A stretch of DNA of 22,779 bases from JAGPUQ01 sp050179115. Lineage in GTDB: Bacteria > Pseudomonadota > Gammaproteobacteria > Pseudomonadales > Porticoccaceae. Positions 14,539 through 22,779 of this stretch are shown here, piece by piece. Position numbers and translations under genes: made by a program. The stretch covers positions 1 to 22,779 of the forward strand of contig JBFXFL010000041.1 of assembly GCA_050179115.1 (NCBI GenBank), written 5' to 3'. Within the stretch, counting starts at the first letter, position 1, and each line of letters starts with the position of its first letter. The notes under the pieces are model-generated. The model saw only the letters and a list, made by a program, of their open reading frames with translations. It was not told where the DNA came from and did no database searches.

Positions 14539-15498
14539 ATGTCGCGATACCGCCGCCAATTGCCCTTGACGCTGGCGCTGCTTGCCCTCACCGCGCCGCT
14601 CCACGCGCTCGATATTCTCCTTACCAACGACGATGGTCTTTCGGCCAACGTGCGGGCGCTGTATCAGGCGCTGCGCAGTGACGGCCATAAGGTGATGGTG
14701 TCGGTGCCCTGTCGCAATCAGAGCGGGCAGGGCGCAGCGCTGAATTTTCTGCGTCCGGTCGGGCCACTGACCGTGGATTGTGTCGGCGGGATCGCCCGGG
14801 CCGGCGCCCCCGGAGTCGGCAGCGACGCCGGCGATCCCGATCTTCATTACGTCGATGGCACTCCGGTGATGGCGCTGCTGTACGGACTGGATCTGTTGGC
14901 GGAACCGCGCTGGGGTCGCCAGCCGCAACTGATCATTTCGGGGCCGAACGAAGGCAACAACACGGGCCTGGTGAATCCCAGTTCCGGCACGGTCAACAAC
15001 GCCGTCTACGGCATCAATCGGGGCATTCCCTCGGTTGCCGTCAGTGCCGATCGCGATACCGCCGACAATCCGGTGCTCGCCGCTGAAACCGCGCAGATCG
15101 TGCTGAAGCTGGTGCACGAGCTGGAGCGGCGCACCCCGAGGGACGGCGCGTTGCTTCCCGACGGCACTGGCCTCAACGTCAACGTGCCGAGGTTCGCAGC
15201 CGGCGCGAGCAACCGCTTGCCCTTTGCACGGGCGGTGGTCGGTACCTATTCCACGGGAGCGCCGAAATTCGTCGCGAGCCTCGCCGCCGATCCGATGGCC
15301 GCGGGGCGCGGCATTACCGCCGCGCTGCCCGGAATTTCGTTCGAACCCATGGATGCGGCGACGGCGGAATCCAGCAGTGAGGCCTTGCTGATCGAGCAGG
15401 GCAAGATTGCGGTGAGCGTGATCGAAGGTAATTTCGGCGCCGGCCCCGTGGACAAGTCGCAAGCGCTGCTGCGCGTCAACGGTTTGTTCAGGCCGTGA
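14539..15498 (+). CDS. SurE-family 5'/3'-nucleotidase with N-terminal signal peptide
   Basis: A 319-residue SurE-family phosphatase. The catalytic core is intact: NDD (30-32) in ILLTNDDG, Ser62 in NQSGQG, Asn137 in ISGPNEGNNTG, then SSGTVNNAVYG and GIPSVAVSA, as in metal-dependent SurE nucleotidases. Unlike ordinary cytoplasmic SurE, which starts directly at the ILLTNDDG strand, this one has a 23-residue basic-hydrophobic signal sequence with a likely cleavage after LHA (A23). Only two cysteines occur (Cys58, Cys81), which could form a disulfide outside the cytoplasm. The ATG at 14539 has GGGAG at good distance; an in-frame ATG at 14497 lacks one and would spoil the signal peptide. A role in periplasmic nucleotide dephosphorylation is inference. 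It is convergent with aroG. Confidence 0.88.
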   Translation: MSRYRRQLPLTLALLALTAPLHALDILLTNDDGLSANVRALYQALRSDGHKVMVSVPCRNQSGQGAALNFLRPVGPLTVDCVGGIARAGAPGVGSDAGDPDLHYVDGTPVMALLYGLDLLAEPRWGRQPQLIISGPNEGNNTGLVNPSSGTVNNAVYGINRGIPSVAVSADRDTADNPVLAAETAQIVLKLVHELERRTPRDGALLPDGTGLNVNVPRFAAGASNRLPFARAVVGTYSTGAPKFVASLAADPMAAGRGITAALPGISFEPMDAATAESSSEALLIEQGKIAVSVIEGNFGAGPVDKSQALLRVNGLFRP

Positions 15499-15549
15499 AC
15501 ATTTCCAGGTGACCCAAGGTTCGAGGTGACCTGAGGATTGCCAGGTGAA

Positions 15550-15586
15550 AAGACCGCTGACTGTTGCAGCCGGCGGTCTTGTTTTG
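15550..15586. terminator. Bidirectional intrinsic terminator between surE and aroG
   Basis: AAGACCGC (15550-15557) and GCGGTCTT (15573-15580) form a perfect 8-bp stem with a 15-nt loop. On the plus strand GTTTTGG follows; on the minus strand the stem is followed by a T-rich start (TTT). It serves two convergent genes. Three copies of AGGTGA lie in the short stretch just before it (15499-15547), with no evident meaning. Confidence 0.75.
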
Positions 15587-15612
15587 GTTCGGGATTCCCG
15601 GCTGTGCGCGTC

Positions 15613-16686
15613 TCAGCCCATGCGCCTGGGCAACACGTCCTTGAGCTTGTCGTGCATGGCGAGCAATGCGCGTTCGGTGGTCGGCCAGTCGATGCAGGCG
15701 TCCGTCACCGATTTCCCGTAAACCATCTCGGCGCGATTCGCCGAGAGTTTCTGGTTGCCCGCCTCGATGTTGCTTTCGATCATCAGGCCGATGATGGACT
15801 GGTTGCCTTCGAGAATCTGATTGGTGACGTTTTCGATCACCAGCGGTTGCAGTTCGTGACTCTTGTTGGAGTTCGCGTGACTGCAATCCACCATGATGTT
15901 GGTGGACACGCCGGCCTTGCGCAGCGCCTGTTCGCACAGCGACACGCTCACCGAATCGTAATTGGGCTTGCCGTCGCCGCCGCGCAGCACGATATGCGCA
16001 TAGGGGTTGCCGCGGGTCTTGATGATGGCGACGCGCCCCTCGCTGTTGATGCCGAGAAAATGGTGCGGCTTGGCCACCGATTGCAGGGCGTTGATGGCCA
16101 CCGTGAGGCCGCCGTCGGTGCCGTTCTTGAAACCCACCGCGGGGGTCAGGCCGCTGGCCAGTTCCCGGTGCGTCTGGGATTCGGTGGTGCGCGCGCCGAT
16201 CGCCGACCAGGCAATGAGATCCTGCAAATACTGCGGCGAAATGGGATCCAGTGCTTCGGTGGCGGCGGGCAGGCCCAGCTCGGCGATGTCGCGCAGCAGG
16301 CGGCGGCCGATGTGCAGCCCTTCGTCGATGCGGAAGGAATCGTCCAGGTGCGGGTCGTTGATCAGTCCCTTCCAGCCCACGGTGGTGCGCGGCTTCTCGA
16401 AATACACCCGCATCACGATGAACAGGCTGTCGGCCACCCGGTCGGCCAGCGCGCGCAGGCGCCGGGCATAGTCCATGGCGGCGTCGACATCGTGGATGGA
16501 GCAGGGTCCGACCACGATCATCAGACGATGATTCTGGCGGTCGAGAATGCTCTGCACCGTCTCGCGTCCGCGCACCACGGTGGCGGCAGCGGCGGGGGTC
16601 ATGGGCAGATCCCGCTTCAGGTCGTCCGGCGTCAGCAGGACCTGCTGGGAATCCACATTGAGGTTTTCAAGGGCTTTTTCGATCAT
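15613..16686 (-). CDS. aroG: 3-deoxy-7-phosphoheptulonate (DAHP) synthase, class I alpha
   Basis: The enzyme condenses phosphoenolpyruvate with erythrose 4-phosphate, the first step of the shikimate pathway, in the cytoplasm (357 residues). It aligns readily with E. coli AroG/F/H: VVGPCSIHD, MRVYFEKPRTTVGWKGLINDP, GARTTESQTHRELASGL, VGFKNGTDGG, HIVLRGGDGKPNY, DCSHANSNK, GLMIESNIEAGNQ and YGKSVTDACI. The N-terminal extension typical of feedback-regulated type I alpha enzymes is present, but which aromatic amino acid inhibits it cannot be read from the sequence. The ATG at 16684-16686 has only a weak ribosome-binding site. A -10-like TAGAAT (minus strand, 16742-16747) lies about 55 nt upstream without a good -35. 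It is 108 nt downstream of the helicase gene, probably with its own promoter. Confidence 0.96.
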   Translation of the reverse strand: MIEKALENLNVDSQQVLLTPDDLKRDLPMTPAAAATVVRGRETVQSILDRQNHRLMIVVGPCSIHDVDAAMDYARRLRALADRVADSLFIVMRVYFEKPRTTVGWKGLINDPHLDDSFRIDEGLHIGRRLLRDIAELGLPAATEALDPISPQYLQDLIAWSAIGARTTESQTHRELASGLTPAVGFKNGTDGGLTVAINALQSVAKPHHFLGINSEGRVAIIKTRGNPYAHIVLRGGDGKPNYDSVSVSLCEQALRKAGVSTNIMVDCSHANSNKSHELQPLVIENVTNQILEGNQSIIGLMIESNIEAGNQKLSANRAEMVYGKSVTDACIDWPTTERALLAMHDKLKDVLPRRMG

Positions 16687-16794
16687 TTGACTCGGTATTC
16701 CCGGCCGCCGCGCGGCTGCGATAGTGGCATGAGGGCCGCGAATTCTACTGTAATTCCGGTGACGACGGGATGAACGGACTGCGATGTGGCCTGG

Positions 16795-19700
16795 TTAGAG
16801 GATTTCCAGATGCGGCAGCAGCGGAAAATACAGCGCCGTGCAGACCGGTCGCGCATCCCGGCGCGCGAACAGGGCGGCGTAACGCGCGAGCTGCTCGGCG
16901 TAGGCCTTGCGCTGGCGCGCGACGAATTGCGTTTGTGGTTCGCCCGCGGCGGGCTCGGCGAGTTTGTAGTCGATGATCCAGCGCGTCTCCTCGATGACGA
17001 AGGTGCGATCGACGATGGCGGTGCGCGTCTGGCCGTTGTCGTCGAGGTAGCCCATCTCCCATTCCGCGCCGCCCTCGGGGTGGTCGGCGAGCAGCCAGCG
17101 GCCGTGCGCGTCGGTGAGCAGATTCTCGAGTCCCCTCCGGATGCGGGCGATGGCGGTTTCCGCCTCGGCGGCAGTGGCGCCCGCGGCGGCCAGCTCGCCC
17201 TGCCAGAGGGGTTCCTGACGCGCGCGGCGCCGGGCGTCCCAGCGCTCGGGGCCTTCGCGCAGGAGTTGGCGCACGGTGCGGTGAAACAGGATCCCGGCGA
17301 GCCGGGCGAGGGGCGCTTCGGTGTCGTCGTCGACGCCGGTGCCGGGCGCGGGTGGCGCCGGGCCGGGCGCCGGTGGTGCGAGTGCGGGTCGCCAGTCCGG
17401 CGGCAGGCGCACGCCGTGGCTGAGTGGCGGCACCGGTGCGGTTTCCGCTTCAGCGTCCGTTGGCCCATCGACTTCGACAGCCGCGTTCCCGGCGCTGGCT
17501 TCGTGACGAACCACCTCAAAACCGGGGCCGGGCTGCGCCAGTTCGGGCGCGAGCGCGGGCCAGATGCGCGCCAGCAGGGTGTTGTCCGGCGGGTTGTCCT
17601 TGCGCGGCTCGCGAAACACCAGATGCAGGCGCCGCGCCGCGCGGGTGCAGCCCACGTAGAGGGTGCGGGCGTCCTCCAGCCGGCTCGCGAAGCTGTCCTC
17701 GCGCGCCAGCCAGGTGTAGAGCGGATCGCGCGCCTCGCCGTTGCGCTGGGGTGGCGCGATGAGCAGGTGACTGTCTCCGGCGGCCGTGACCCGCTCCCGC
17801 CAGCGCAGCAGTTCGCGATCGTCCGCGCGGCCCTTGCGATCCAGCGCGGGGATGATGACGGTAGCGAACTCCAGACCCTTCGCCTTGTGGATGGTCATGA
17901 TGTGGAGCCGCGTCTCCGGCGTTGCCGTGGGCGCCGCGTAGCCGCTCTGCACCCGGGCGGTGAAGGCCGGCCAGTCGCTGCGCGCGCTGTCGGCGGCGCT
18001 CTCCAGGAGATCGAAATACTGCCGGCACAGGCGCAGATTGCCGGGATCGAGCAGGGCAGCCGGGCCGCCCAGGGCGATCCAGGTGCCCTCGATCCAGATG
18101 CGCAGGGGCTTGCGCCAGCGCTCGGTCCAGGCGGCGAGCAGCACCGGCGCCACCCGGGTCAGGATGGCGCGGCCAGCGGCGCTGAGCGCGGGATTTTCCG
18201 CCCAGGCGGCGAGCCGGGGCAACAGCGGCGCGCGCAGATCGGCACCCGCGCCGCCGGCGAGGGCGAGCAGATCGGCGTGCCCGAGTCCGCACCAGGGCGC
18301 GCGCAGCACCGCGAGCCAGGCGATGCGATCGGTGGGACACAGCAGCGCGCGGGTGAGCGACAGCAGGTCGATCACCGGCATGCTGCCGGCGAGGCTGTCG
18401 ATATCCGCCGCGTGCCAGGACAGGCCGCGGCGGTAGAGCGCCGGCAGGATCTCGCGCAGATGATTCCGCCCCCGCACCAGGATCGCCACTTCGCCCGGCT
18501 CGGCGAGCGCGGCCTGCACCCGCGCCGCCACGATTTCTGCTTCCTCGGTGGCGCTCGCGGTGCTCGGCAGCACATCGGCGCCGACCGCCGCGCCGGGTAG
18601 CGGCGGGCGTACCGCACCGGCGGGCGCATAGGGCACCGCACCCCGCGCGGGGTCTTCCGTCGCGGGAAACGCCGTGGCGAAGATGCGGTTGAACCAGAGG
18701 ATCAGTTGCTCCTGGGAGCGGAAATTGGCGCTCAGATCGAGCGGGGTGAGATGGATGTCGCCGAGGGGATGACGGCGGCTGTCGAGGAACAGACCCACGT
18801 TGGCGTTGCGAAAACCGTACAGCGACTGCATACCGTCGCCCACCAGAAACAGGGTGCGGCCGTCGCCGTCCTGCCAGCCCGCGGTGAGGCGGCGCAGCAG
18901 CGCGAATTGCAGACTGGAGGTGTCCTGGCACTCGTCCACCAGAATGTGGCGCAGGCGGTAGTCGAGGCGCAGCGCGAGATCGGTGGGTTGATCCTCATCG
19001 CCCAGCGCCCGCAGCGCGGCGAGCGCAATGGCGGTGAAGTCGCACTCGCCTGCGCGCTGGAACACCAGATCGAGGCGCGCGGCGAGTTCGGGCAGCAGTT
19101 GCGTGAGCGCGGCAAGCACCTGCCACTGCGCATCCGGATAGGCGACGGGGGGCAGGGCCACGACGTCGTTGCAGAGCTCCAGCAGGCCGGGTGTGGCCGC
19201 GAACTGTTCGCACAGAGCGAGCCAGCGCTCCTTGTAGGTGCCCGCCAACTCCGGGTCGATGGATTCCCTGGCGATGGGGAAGCCCTGGCGCTTGTCGATT
19301 TTTTTCCGGAACGTGCCGTTGCCGGTCAGAAACAAACCCAGGATCGCCCGCCATTGCTCCGGCATCGCCGCGGAGGGCAGCCCGGCCGCCGCGGCGAATG
19401 GCACGAGGGGGTCGTCCGGCGCCGTTCGCGCGAGATTGCGGGCCGCGTAGCGCACCAGTTCCGCGAGTTCCGCAGCCATCGGCGCAAGTTCCGCGTGGAG
19501 CTGTTCCAGGGTGTCGGAGACGAGTTCCGCGAGCGCCGCTTCCAGGTGCGGGCGCGCGTCGCGACTCGCCAGGACATGACCCAGCCACTGCTCGCGCTTG
19601 CCCAGCAGGCGGATCAGCAGGTCTTCGAGCTGACTCTGGTTGTTGTCGAGGTGCGTGAGCAGCACCGCCAGCGCATCGCCCGTGGCGCCCGGATGTTCCA

Positions 19701-20175
19701 GTTCGGCGACCAGATCCCGCACCGCCGCGCGCAGCAGCGGCTCGGCGTTTTCGCTGGGCGCGAGGCCGGAGCCCAGGCCCGCTTCCACCGCGAGCTGGCG
19801 TGCCAGCAAGGCGCAGAAGGCATCGATGGTGTGGATTTGCAGCCGGTTGGGCGCGCTTGCCAGATCCCAGCCCGCGGCGGCATCCCGCGCCGTCACCGCG
19901 CGCGCCAGCTCCCAGTTGTCGCGTTCGAATGCGTCGTCGGCCGGCTGCGGCTGTTGCGCGAGTTCAAGGGCACCCAGGATGCGTCGGCGCATTTCGCCCG
20001 CGGCCTTGCGGGTGAAGGTCATGCACAGCACTTCCTCGGGCTGGGCGCAGTCGGCGAGCAGCCGCAGCATGCGCTGGGTGAGCAGGCCGGTCTTGCCCGA
20101 GCCGGCGGGTGCCGCCACCGCAAACGAACGCTGGGGGTCCAGGGCCTGGCGACGCGCGTCGCGATCCGGCGTCAT
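16795..20175 (-). CDS. RecB/AddA-like UvrD-type helicase with C-terminal nuclease domain
   Basis: A 1126-residue SF1A helicase-nuclease, probably the motor subunit of a double-strand-break resection complex. Helicase motifs in order: Walker A AAPAGSGKT (21-29), Ia MTFTRKAAGEMR, II VDECQDTS (about 413-420), III LVGDGMQSLYGFR (about 443), IV LSANFRSQ (about 485), V TIHKAKGLEF (about 758) and VI LYVGCTRAARRL (about 837). A Pro/Ala linker (about 928-942) leads to a PD-(D/E)XK nuclease domain with GILFHRTV (about 959), AIVDRTF and IIDYKLAE (about 1070). Its start overlaps the upstream AddB-like gene by 4 nt, so the two are made together. The pair resembles AddAB more than RecBCD, and no recC or recD is seen. 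Exact subfamily is uncertain. Confidence 0.92.
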   Translation of the reverse strand: MTPDRDARRQALDPQRSFAVAAPAGSGKTGLLTQRMLRLLADCAQPEEVLCMTFTRKAAGEMRRRILGALELAQQPQPADDAFERDNWELARAVTARDAAAGWDLASAPNRLQIHTIDAFCALLARQLAVEAGLGSGLAPSENAEPLLRAAVRDLVAELEHPGATGDALAVLLTHLDNNQSQLEDLLIRLLGKREQWLGHVLASRDARPHLEAALAELVSDTLEQLHAELAPMAAELAELVRYAARNLARTAPDDPLVPFAAAAGLPSAAMPEQWRAILGLFLTGNGTFRKKIDKRQGFPIARESIDPELAGTYKERWLALCEQFAATPGLLELCNDVVALPPVAYPDAQWQVLAALTQLLPELAARLDLVFQRAGECDFTAIALAALRALGDEDQPTDLALRLDYRLRHILVDECQDTSSLQFALLRRLTAGWQDGDGRTLFLVGDGMQSLYGFRNANVGLFLDSRRHPLGDIHLTPLDLSANFRSQEQLILWFNRIFATAFPATEDPARGAVPYAPAGAVRPPLPGAAVGADVLPSTASATEEAEIVAARVQAALAEPGEVAILVRGRNHLREILPALYRRGLSWHAADIDSLAGSMPVIDLLSLTRALLCPTDRIAWLAVLRAPWCGLGHADLLALAGGAGADLRAPLLPRLAAWAENPALSAAGRAILTRVAPVLLAAWTERWRKPLRIWIEGTWIALGGPAALLDPGNLRLCRQYFDLLESAADSARSDWPAFTARVQSGYAAPTATPETRLHIMTIHKAKGLEFATVIIPALDRKGRADDRELLRWRERVTAAGDSHLLIAPPQRNGEARDPLYTWLAREDSFASRLEDARTLYVGCTRAARRLHLVFREPRKDNPPDNTLLARIWPALAPELAQPGPGFEVVRHEASAGNAAVEVDGPTDAEAETAPVPPLSHGVRLPPDWRPALAPPAPGPAPPAPGTGVDDDTEAPLARLAGILFHRTVRQLLREGPERWDARRRARQEPLWQGELAAAGATAAEAETAIARIRRGLENLLTDAHGRWLLADHPEGGAEWEMGYLDDNGQTRTAIVDRTFVIEETRWIIDYKLAEPAAGEPQTQFVARQRKAYAEQLARYAALFARRDARPVCTALYFPLLPHLEIL

Positions 20176-22779
20176 GTGCGCTCCCGCCAGCGCTGGATGG
20201 CGTCCTGCTCCGGCAGCCGGTTGAGGGGCAGCAGTTCGGTCTGGTTGTCCACGGCACGGGTATGGCAGGCGATGGTGGCGGTGCCCTGCAGAAACTCCTG
20301 CGCCAGCGCACCGAGATCATGCCGCCACTGCGCCAGCGCCGCCGGCCAGTCCGCCGGCAGGCCGCATTCCGCCAGTGTCTTGCAGCCCGGAATCAGTTCG
20401 GCCACATCGCTGATGCCCAGCAGAGCGCCGGATGCCTTGTCGTCGATGCGGACGCGGGCGAAGGCGATGCCAGCGAGTGGAGAGCGGGTCAGAGTGTCTG
20501 CTGACAAGTCTGCTGAAAACTCTGCCGGAGAGCCTGCGACCGCCAGCGCATAGAGCGGCAGTTGCGGTTCTTCCGGGCGCGCGCCGACCCAGCCGCCGGC
20601 CCTGACATTGCCGGTCTTGTAGTCGATCAGCAGCAGCCGGCCATCCGCCAGCCGGTCGATGCGGTCGATGCGCAGGCGAATCGGGAGTCCGGCGAGATCG
20701 AGTTCCACATCCTGTTCCCGCGCCGCCACCTGGAAGGGTGGACGCAGCGTTTCCAGCATCAGCCAGTGGGCGAGCAAACGGTGCAGACACGCCGCCTCGA
20801 CCGCGCGCGGGCGCCCGCCGCGAAGTTCGGGCCGCTGGCGGGCGAGTTCGTCGAGCGCGCCGTCGATGGCGGCGGCCAGGTGTTCGGCCCGTGCCGCGGG
20901 ACTCAGCGCCAGCAGTGCCATCTGATCGGGCAGTTCGCGCCAGCACAGCTCCAGCGCCCGGTGTACCAGATTGCCGCGCTCGGCACGGGTGAGTCCCGGC
21001 TCGGGTTCGGGCAGCGCGCGCGCGCCCAGGCGCCAGATCGCGAAGGCATTGAACGGACAGGCCGCCTGATCGCGCAGCAAACTGCTGCCGCCGCGCACCA
21101 GCTCGGCCGCGACGCAGGCCGGTGCATCGCCCCAGGCGATGGTTTCCAGTACCGCGGCGCCCGCCTGCGCCGCTGCCAAAGGCTGGTCGAGCACGGGCAC
21201 CGGAACCACCTGCGCCGGCAGCTCGCGCAGCGGCGCAAAGGCTTGCAGCGCCACTTCGCCATCGCGCAGCGGATAGCTGAAGATCACGGCGGGCGCGGCG
21301 CCGGCGAGATCGGCCACCAGGGTGCGGGCGAGCGCCAGTTCGTGGGCGCCCTGGGCGCGCGGCATCGCCAGCCGCCGCTGCAAGGGGCCGGGCAGCAGCG
21401 GGTGCGGCGCGAGGGACTCGGGCCAGCGGGCATCGCTCATGCCGGCGACCCAGAGCGCGTCGAAGCGCAGGCCGGCGGCTTCCAGTACCCCCAGAATCTG
21501 GATCGGCGCCTCCGGGGTGCGGGGCTGGAACACGGTGTCCGCGGCGAGGCGGCGCAATTCGGTCAGCGCTTCGGACCAGGTCGGTGTTTCGCCGGTGACG
21601 GCGAGGGCGGTGAAATCGTCGAGCAGCGTGCGCCAGTGCTGGCGCTGCTGGTATTCGTGGCTGTCGAGGCTCCGGCTGCCGGGCCAGCCGAGGATGTCCA
21701 GATGTTCGCTCACATGGCGTGCCCAGGCGGCGAAACCCTGCCGGGCCGGTGCGCGGCGGCGGTGCTCGCTCGCCGCCTGCACACGCCGGGACAGGCTGCC
21801 GACGAGATTTCCCGGGGCCGCTTCGGCGCGCGCCAGGGCGTGGCGGAAATCCCCGGCGGAAGGCGCGAGCCGGTTCAGGTCCCGCAGCTGGCGCTCGGCC
21901 CGGCTGCGCACCTCGAGTTCGGCCGCGGCGTCGCTCCAGAAAGGATCCTGCAGCAGCGCACAGTGCAGTCCCAACGGCGCCGGGCCGTCGGCGAGCGCCA
22001 GCAGTTCCAACGCCGCGCGGGGGAGCGGCAACTCCGCGAGGGGAATACCGGCGGAAAGATTGAAGGACGGTGGTTGCCAGCCGCTGTCCGGGAGTCCGTG
22101 GCCGGGCGCCAGCAGGTCGCGAAACTGACGCTCGATCCGGGCGCGGTTGGCGGTCAGGTCGGGAAAGATCACCCCGATGCGCCGCTGCGGATCGGCGTGC
22201 AACTGGTCGCGCGCCCAGCCGGCGGCGGCCGCGATTTCGGTGGCCGGATCGGGCAGGGCGGCGAGACGCGGGCTGGCATCCACTCCCAGGGGTCGCAACT
22301 CGATAACCCGAGCGCAGAGCCCGGTCAGGATGCGTCGGTAACGCGGAGGCAGGGTGGCAAAGCCGAGCAGATGGACCGCCGGCTCGCGCGCCAGCAGGCC
22401 GGCGGCCATCCCGGCGGGCAGCACGTCCAGGCTCTGTTCCCGGGTGAGCAGCGCGCAGGCCGCCATGGCCTTGCGCCAGACCGGCAGCCAGGCGAGCAGC
22501 AGTTCAGCGCCGCGATGGCCGTCGGCATCGAGCCGGGTGGGATCGAGATCCCAGCGTTCGAGGAGCTGGCGCGCGCTGCGGGCCAGCCGCGCGAAACCCT
22601 GGGAATTGCCCGCGACGCTGTCGGGGTGTGCGGCGATGACGCGCGCCCAGAGGCGGGTCTCCACGGCGGCGCTCGCCACTGTCCCCGCCAGCGCCGGCGC
22701 GAAGGCGGCGTCGCGCAATTCCTGCCAGATGCGCTCGAACCAGTGTTCGAGGGCGTATAGCCGCGGGCGCTCCCAGACC
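20172..22779 (-). CDS. AddB-like PD-(D/E)XK nuclease/DNA repair protein (5' end outside window)
   Basis: At least 868 residues are visible; the frame stays open to the window edge, so the true start lies beyond it. The C-terminal nuclease domain is clear: ACPFNAFAIWRLGAR, GNLVHRALELCW (motif I), LRIDRIDRL, LLIDYKTGNV (catalytic Asp and Lys) and a final PQLPLYALA. The long N-terminal part looks like an inactivated helicase domain; no Walker A is present in the visible portion. I believe it matches the family named probable DNA repair protein (TIGR03623, from memory), which sits next to RecB-like helicases in beta- and gammaproteobacteria. The C-terminal CxxCxxxxxC cysteines of the AddB iron-sulfur cluster are not seen. 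It probably functions with the overlapping downstream helicase in break processing. Confidence 0.88.
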   Translation of the reverse strand, partial: VWERPRLYALEHWFERIWQELRDAAFAPALAGTVASAAVETRLWARVIAAHPDSVAGNSQGFARLARSARQLLERWDLDPTRLDADGHRGAELLLAWLPVWRKAMAACALLTREQSLDVLPAGMAAGLLAREPAVHLLGFATLPPRYRRILTGLCARVIELRPLGVDASPRLAALPDPATEIAAAAGWARDQLHADPQRRIGVIFPDLTANRARIERQFRDLLAPGHGLPDSGWQPPSFNLSAGIPLAELPLPRAALELLALADGPAPLGLHCALLQDPFWSDAAAELEVRSRAERQLRDLNRLAPSAGDFRHALARAEAAPGNLVGSLSRRVQAASEHRRRAPARQGFAAWARHVSEHLDILGWPGSRSLDSHEYQQRQHWRTLLDDFTALAVTGETPTWSEALTELRRLAADTVFQPRTPEAPIQILGVLEAAGLRFDALWVAGMSDARWPESLAPHPLLPGPLQRRLAMPRAQGAHELALARTLVADLAGAAPAVIFSYPLRDGEVALQAFAPLRELPAQVVPVPVLDQPLAAAQAGAAVLETIAWGDAPACVAAELVRGGSSLLRDQAACPFNAFAIWRLGARALPEPEPGLTRAERGNLVHRALELCWRELPDQMALLALSPAARAEHLAAAIDGALDELARQRPELRGGRPRAVEAACLHRLLAHWLMLETLRPPFQVAAREQDVELDLAGLPIRLRIDRIDRLADGRLLLIDYKTGNVRAGGWVGARPEEPQLPLYALAVAGSPAEFSADLSADTLTRSPLAGIAFARVRIDDKASGALLGISDVAELIPGCKTLAECGLPADWPAALAQWRHDLGALAQEFLQGTATIACHTRAVDNQTELLPLNRLPEQDAIQRWRERT

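Noticed and set aside
16786..22760. Three long plus-strand open frames antisense to the helicase and nuclease genes
   Set aside because: The minus-strand frames contain all helicase and nuclease motifs; these antisense frames have none and are a base-composition effect.
1..22779. tRNA, rRNA, CRISPR arrays, insertion sequences, attachment sites or prophage genes
   Set aside because: Reading all intergenic stretches showed no tRNA-like T-loop with matching arms, no spaced repeats, no transposase or integrase and no terminal inverted repeats.

Overview
The window is about 22.8 kb of G+C-rich (clearly above 60% by eye) proteobacterial chromosome. Gene content suggests a gammaproteobacterium: a bacterial RIO-type kinase, an E. 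coli-type AroG, a UreEFG block and a paired RecB-like helicase/AddB-like nuclease. No 16S rRNA or other taxonomic marker is present, so the lineage is inference. Both ends cut genes: ureG on the left and the AddB-like nuclease on the right. Two runs of exactly 100 N (1747-1846, 13881-13980) look like scaffold gaps of unknown true size, and each damages a gene.

Left part: urease accessory genes ureE-ureF-ureG on the minus strand (1602 down to 1), then a gap, a small unrecognised truncated ORF, and a RIO1-type serine kinase (minus). A 355-bp intergenic stretch with a 14-bp tandem repeat leads into a plus-strand drug-efflux locus. It holds a DHA2/EmrB-type MFS pump, an EmrA/HlyD-type periplasmic adaptor and a MarR-family regulator. 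Three copies of an inverted repeat GTTGA-N4-TCAAC lie exactly over the predicted -35 regions of the pump promoter (one copy) and the adaptor promoter (two tandem copies). This points to one regulator, most simply the MarR protein, controlling both promoters.

Middle part (minus strand): a BPSS1780-like membrane protein convergent with marR, then a compact oligopeptide ABC importer operon read oppA-oppB-oppC-ATPase, with junctions of 3 nt, a 4-nt overlap and 3 nt. Its ATPase is one polypeptide with two complete ABC domains. Upstream is an SMP-30/gluconolactonase-family hydrolase (minus), divergent from a gap-truncated limonene-epoxide-hydrolase-like protein (plus).

Right part: a SurE-family nucleotidase (plus) carrying an N-terminal signal peptide, whose ribosome-binding site is buried in a predicted hairpin. 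A bidirectional terminator separates it from a convergent DAHP synthase (aroG). Last comes a two-gene recombination/repair operon: an AddB-like PD-(D/E)XK nuclease followed, with a 4-nt overlap, by a RecB/AddA-like helicase-nuclease.

Most of the window is ordinary core or accessory metabolism and I do not see a clearly new multi-gene system. The points most worth following are the shared efflux operators, the exported SurE with its structured leader, an in-frame 15-nt repeat expansion inside ureF, and an Asp-to-Glu change at an expected catalytic position of the epoxide-hydrolase-like protein.
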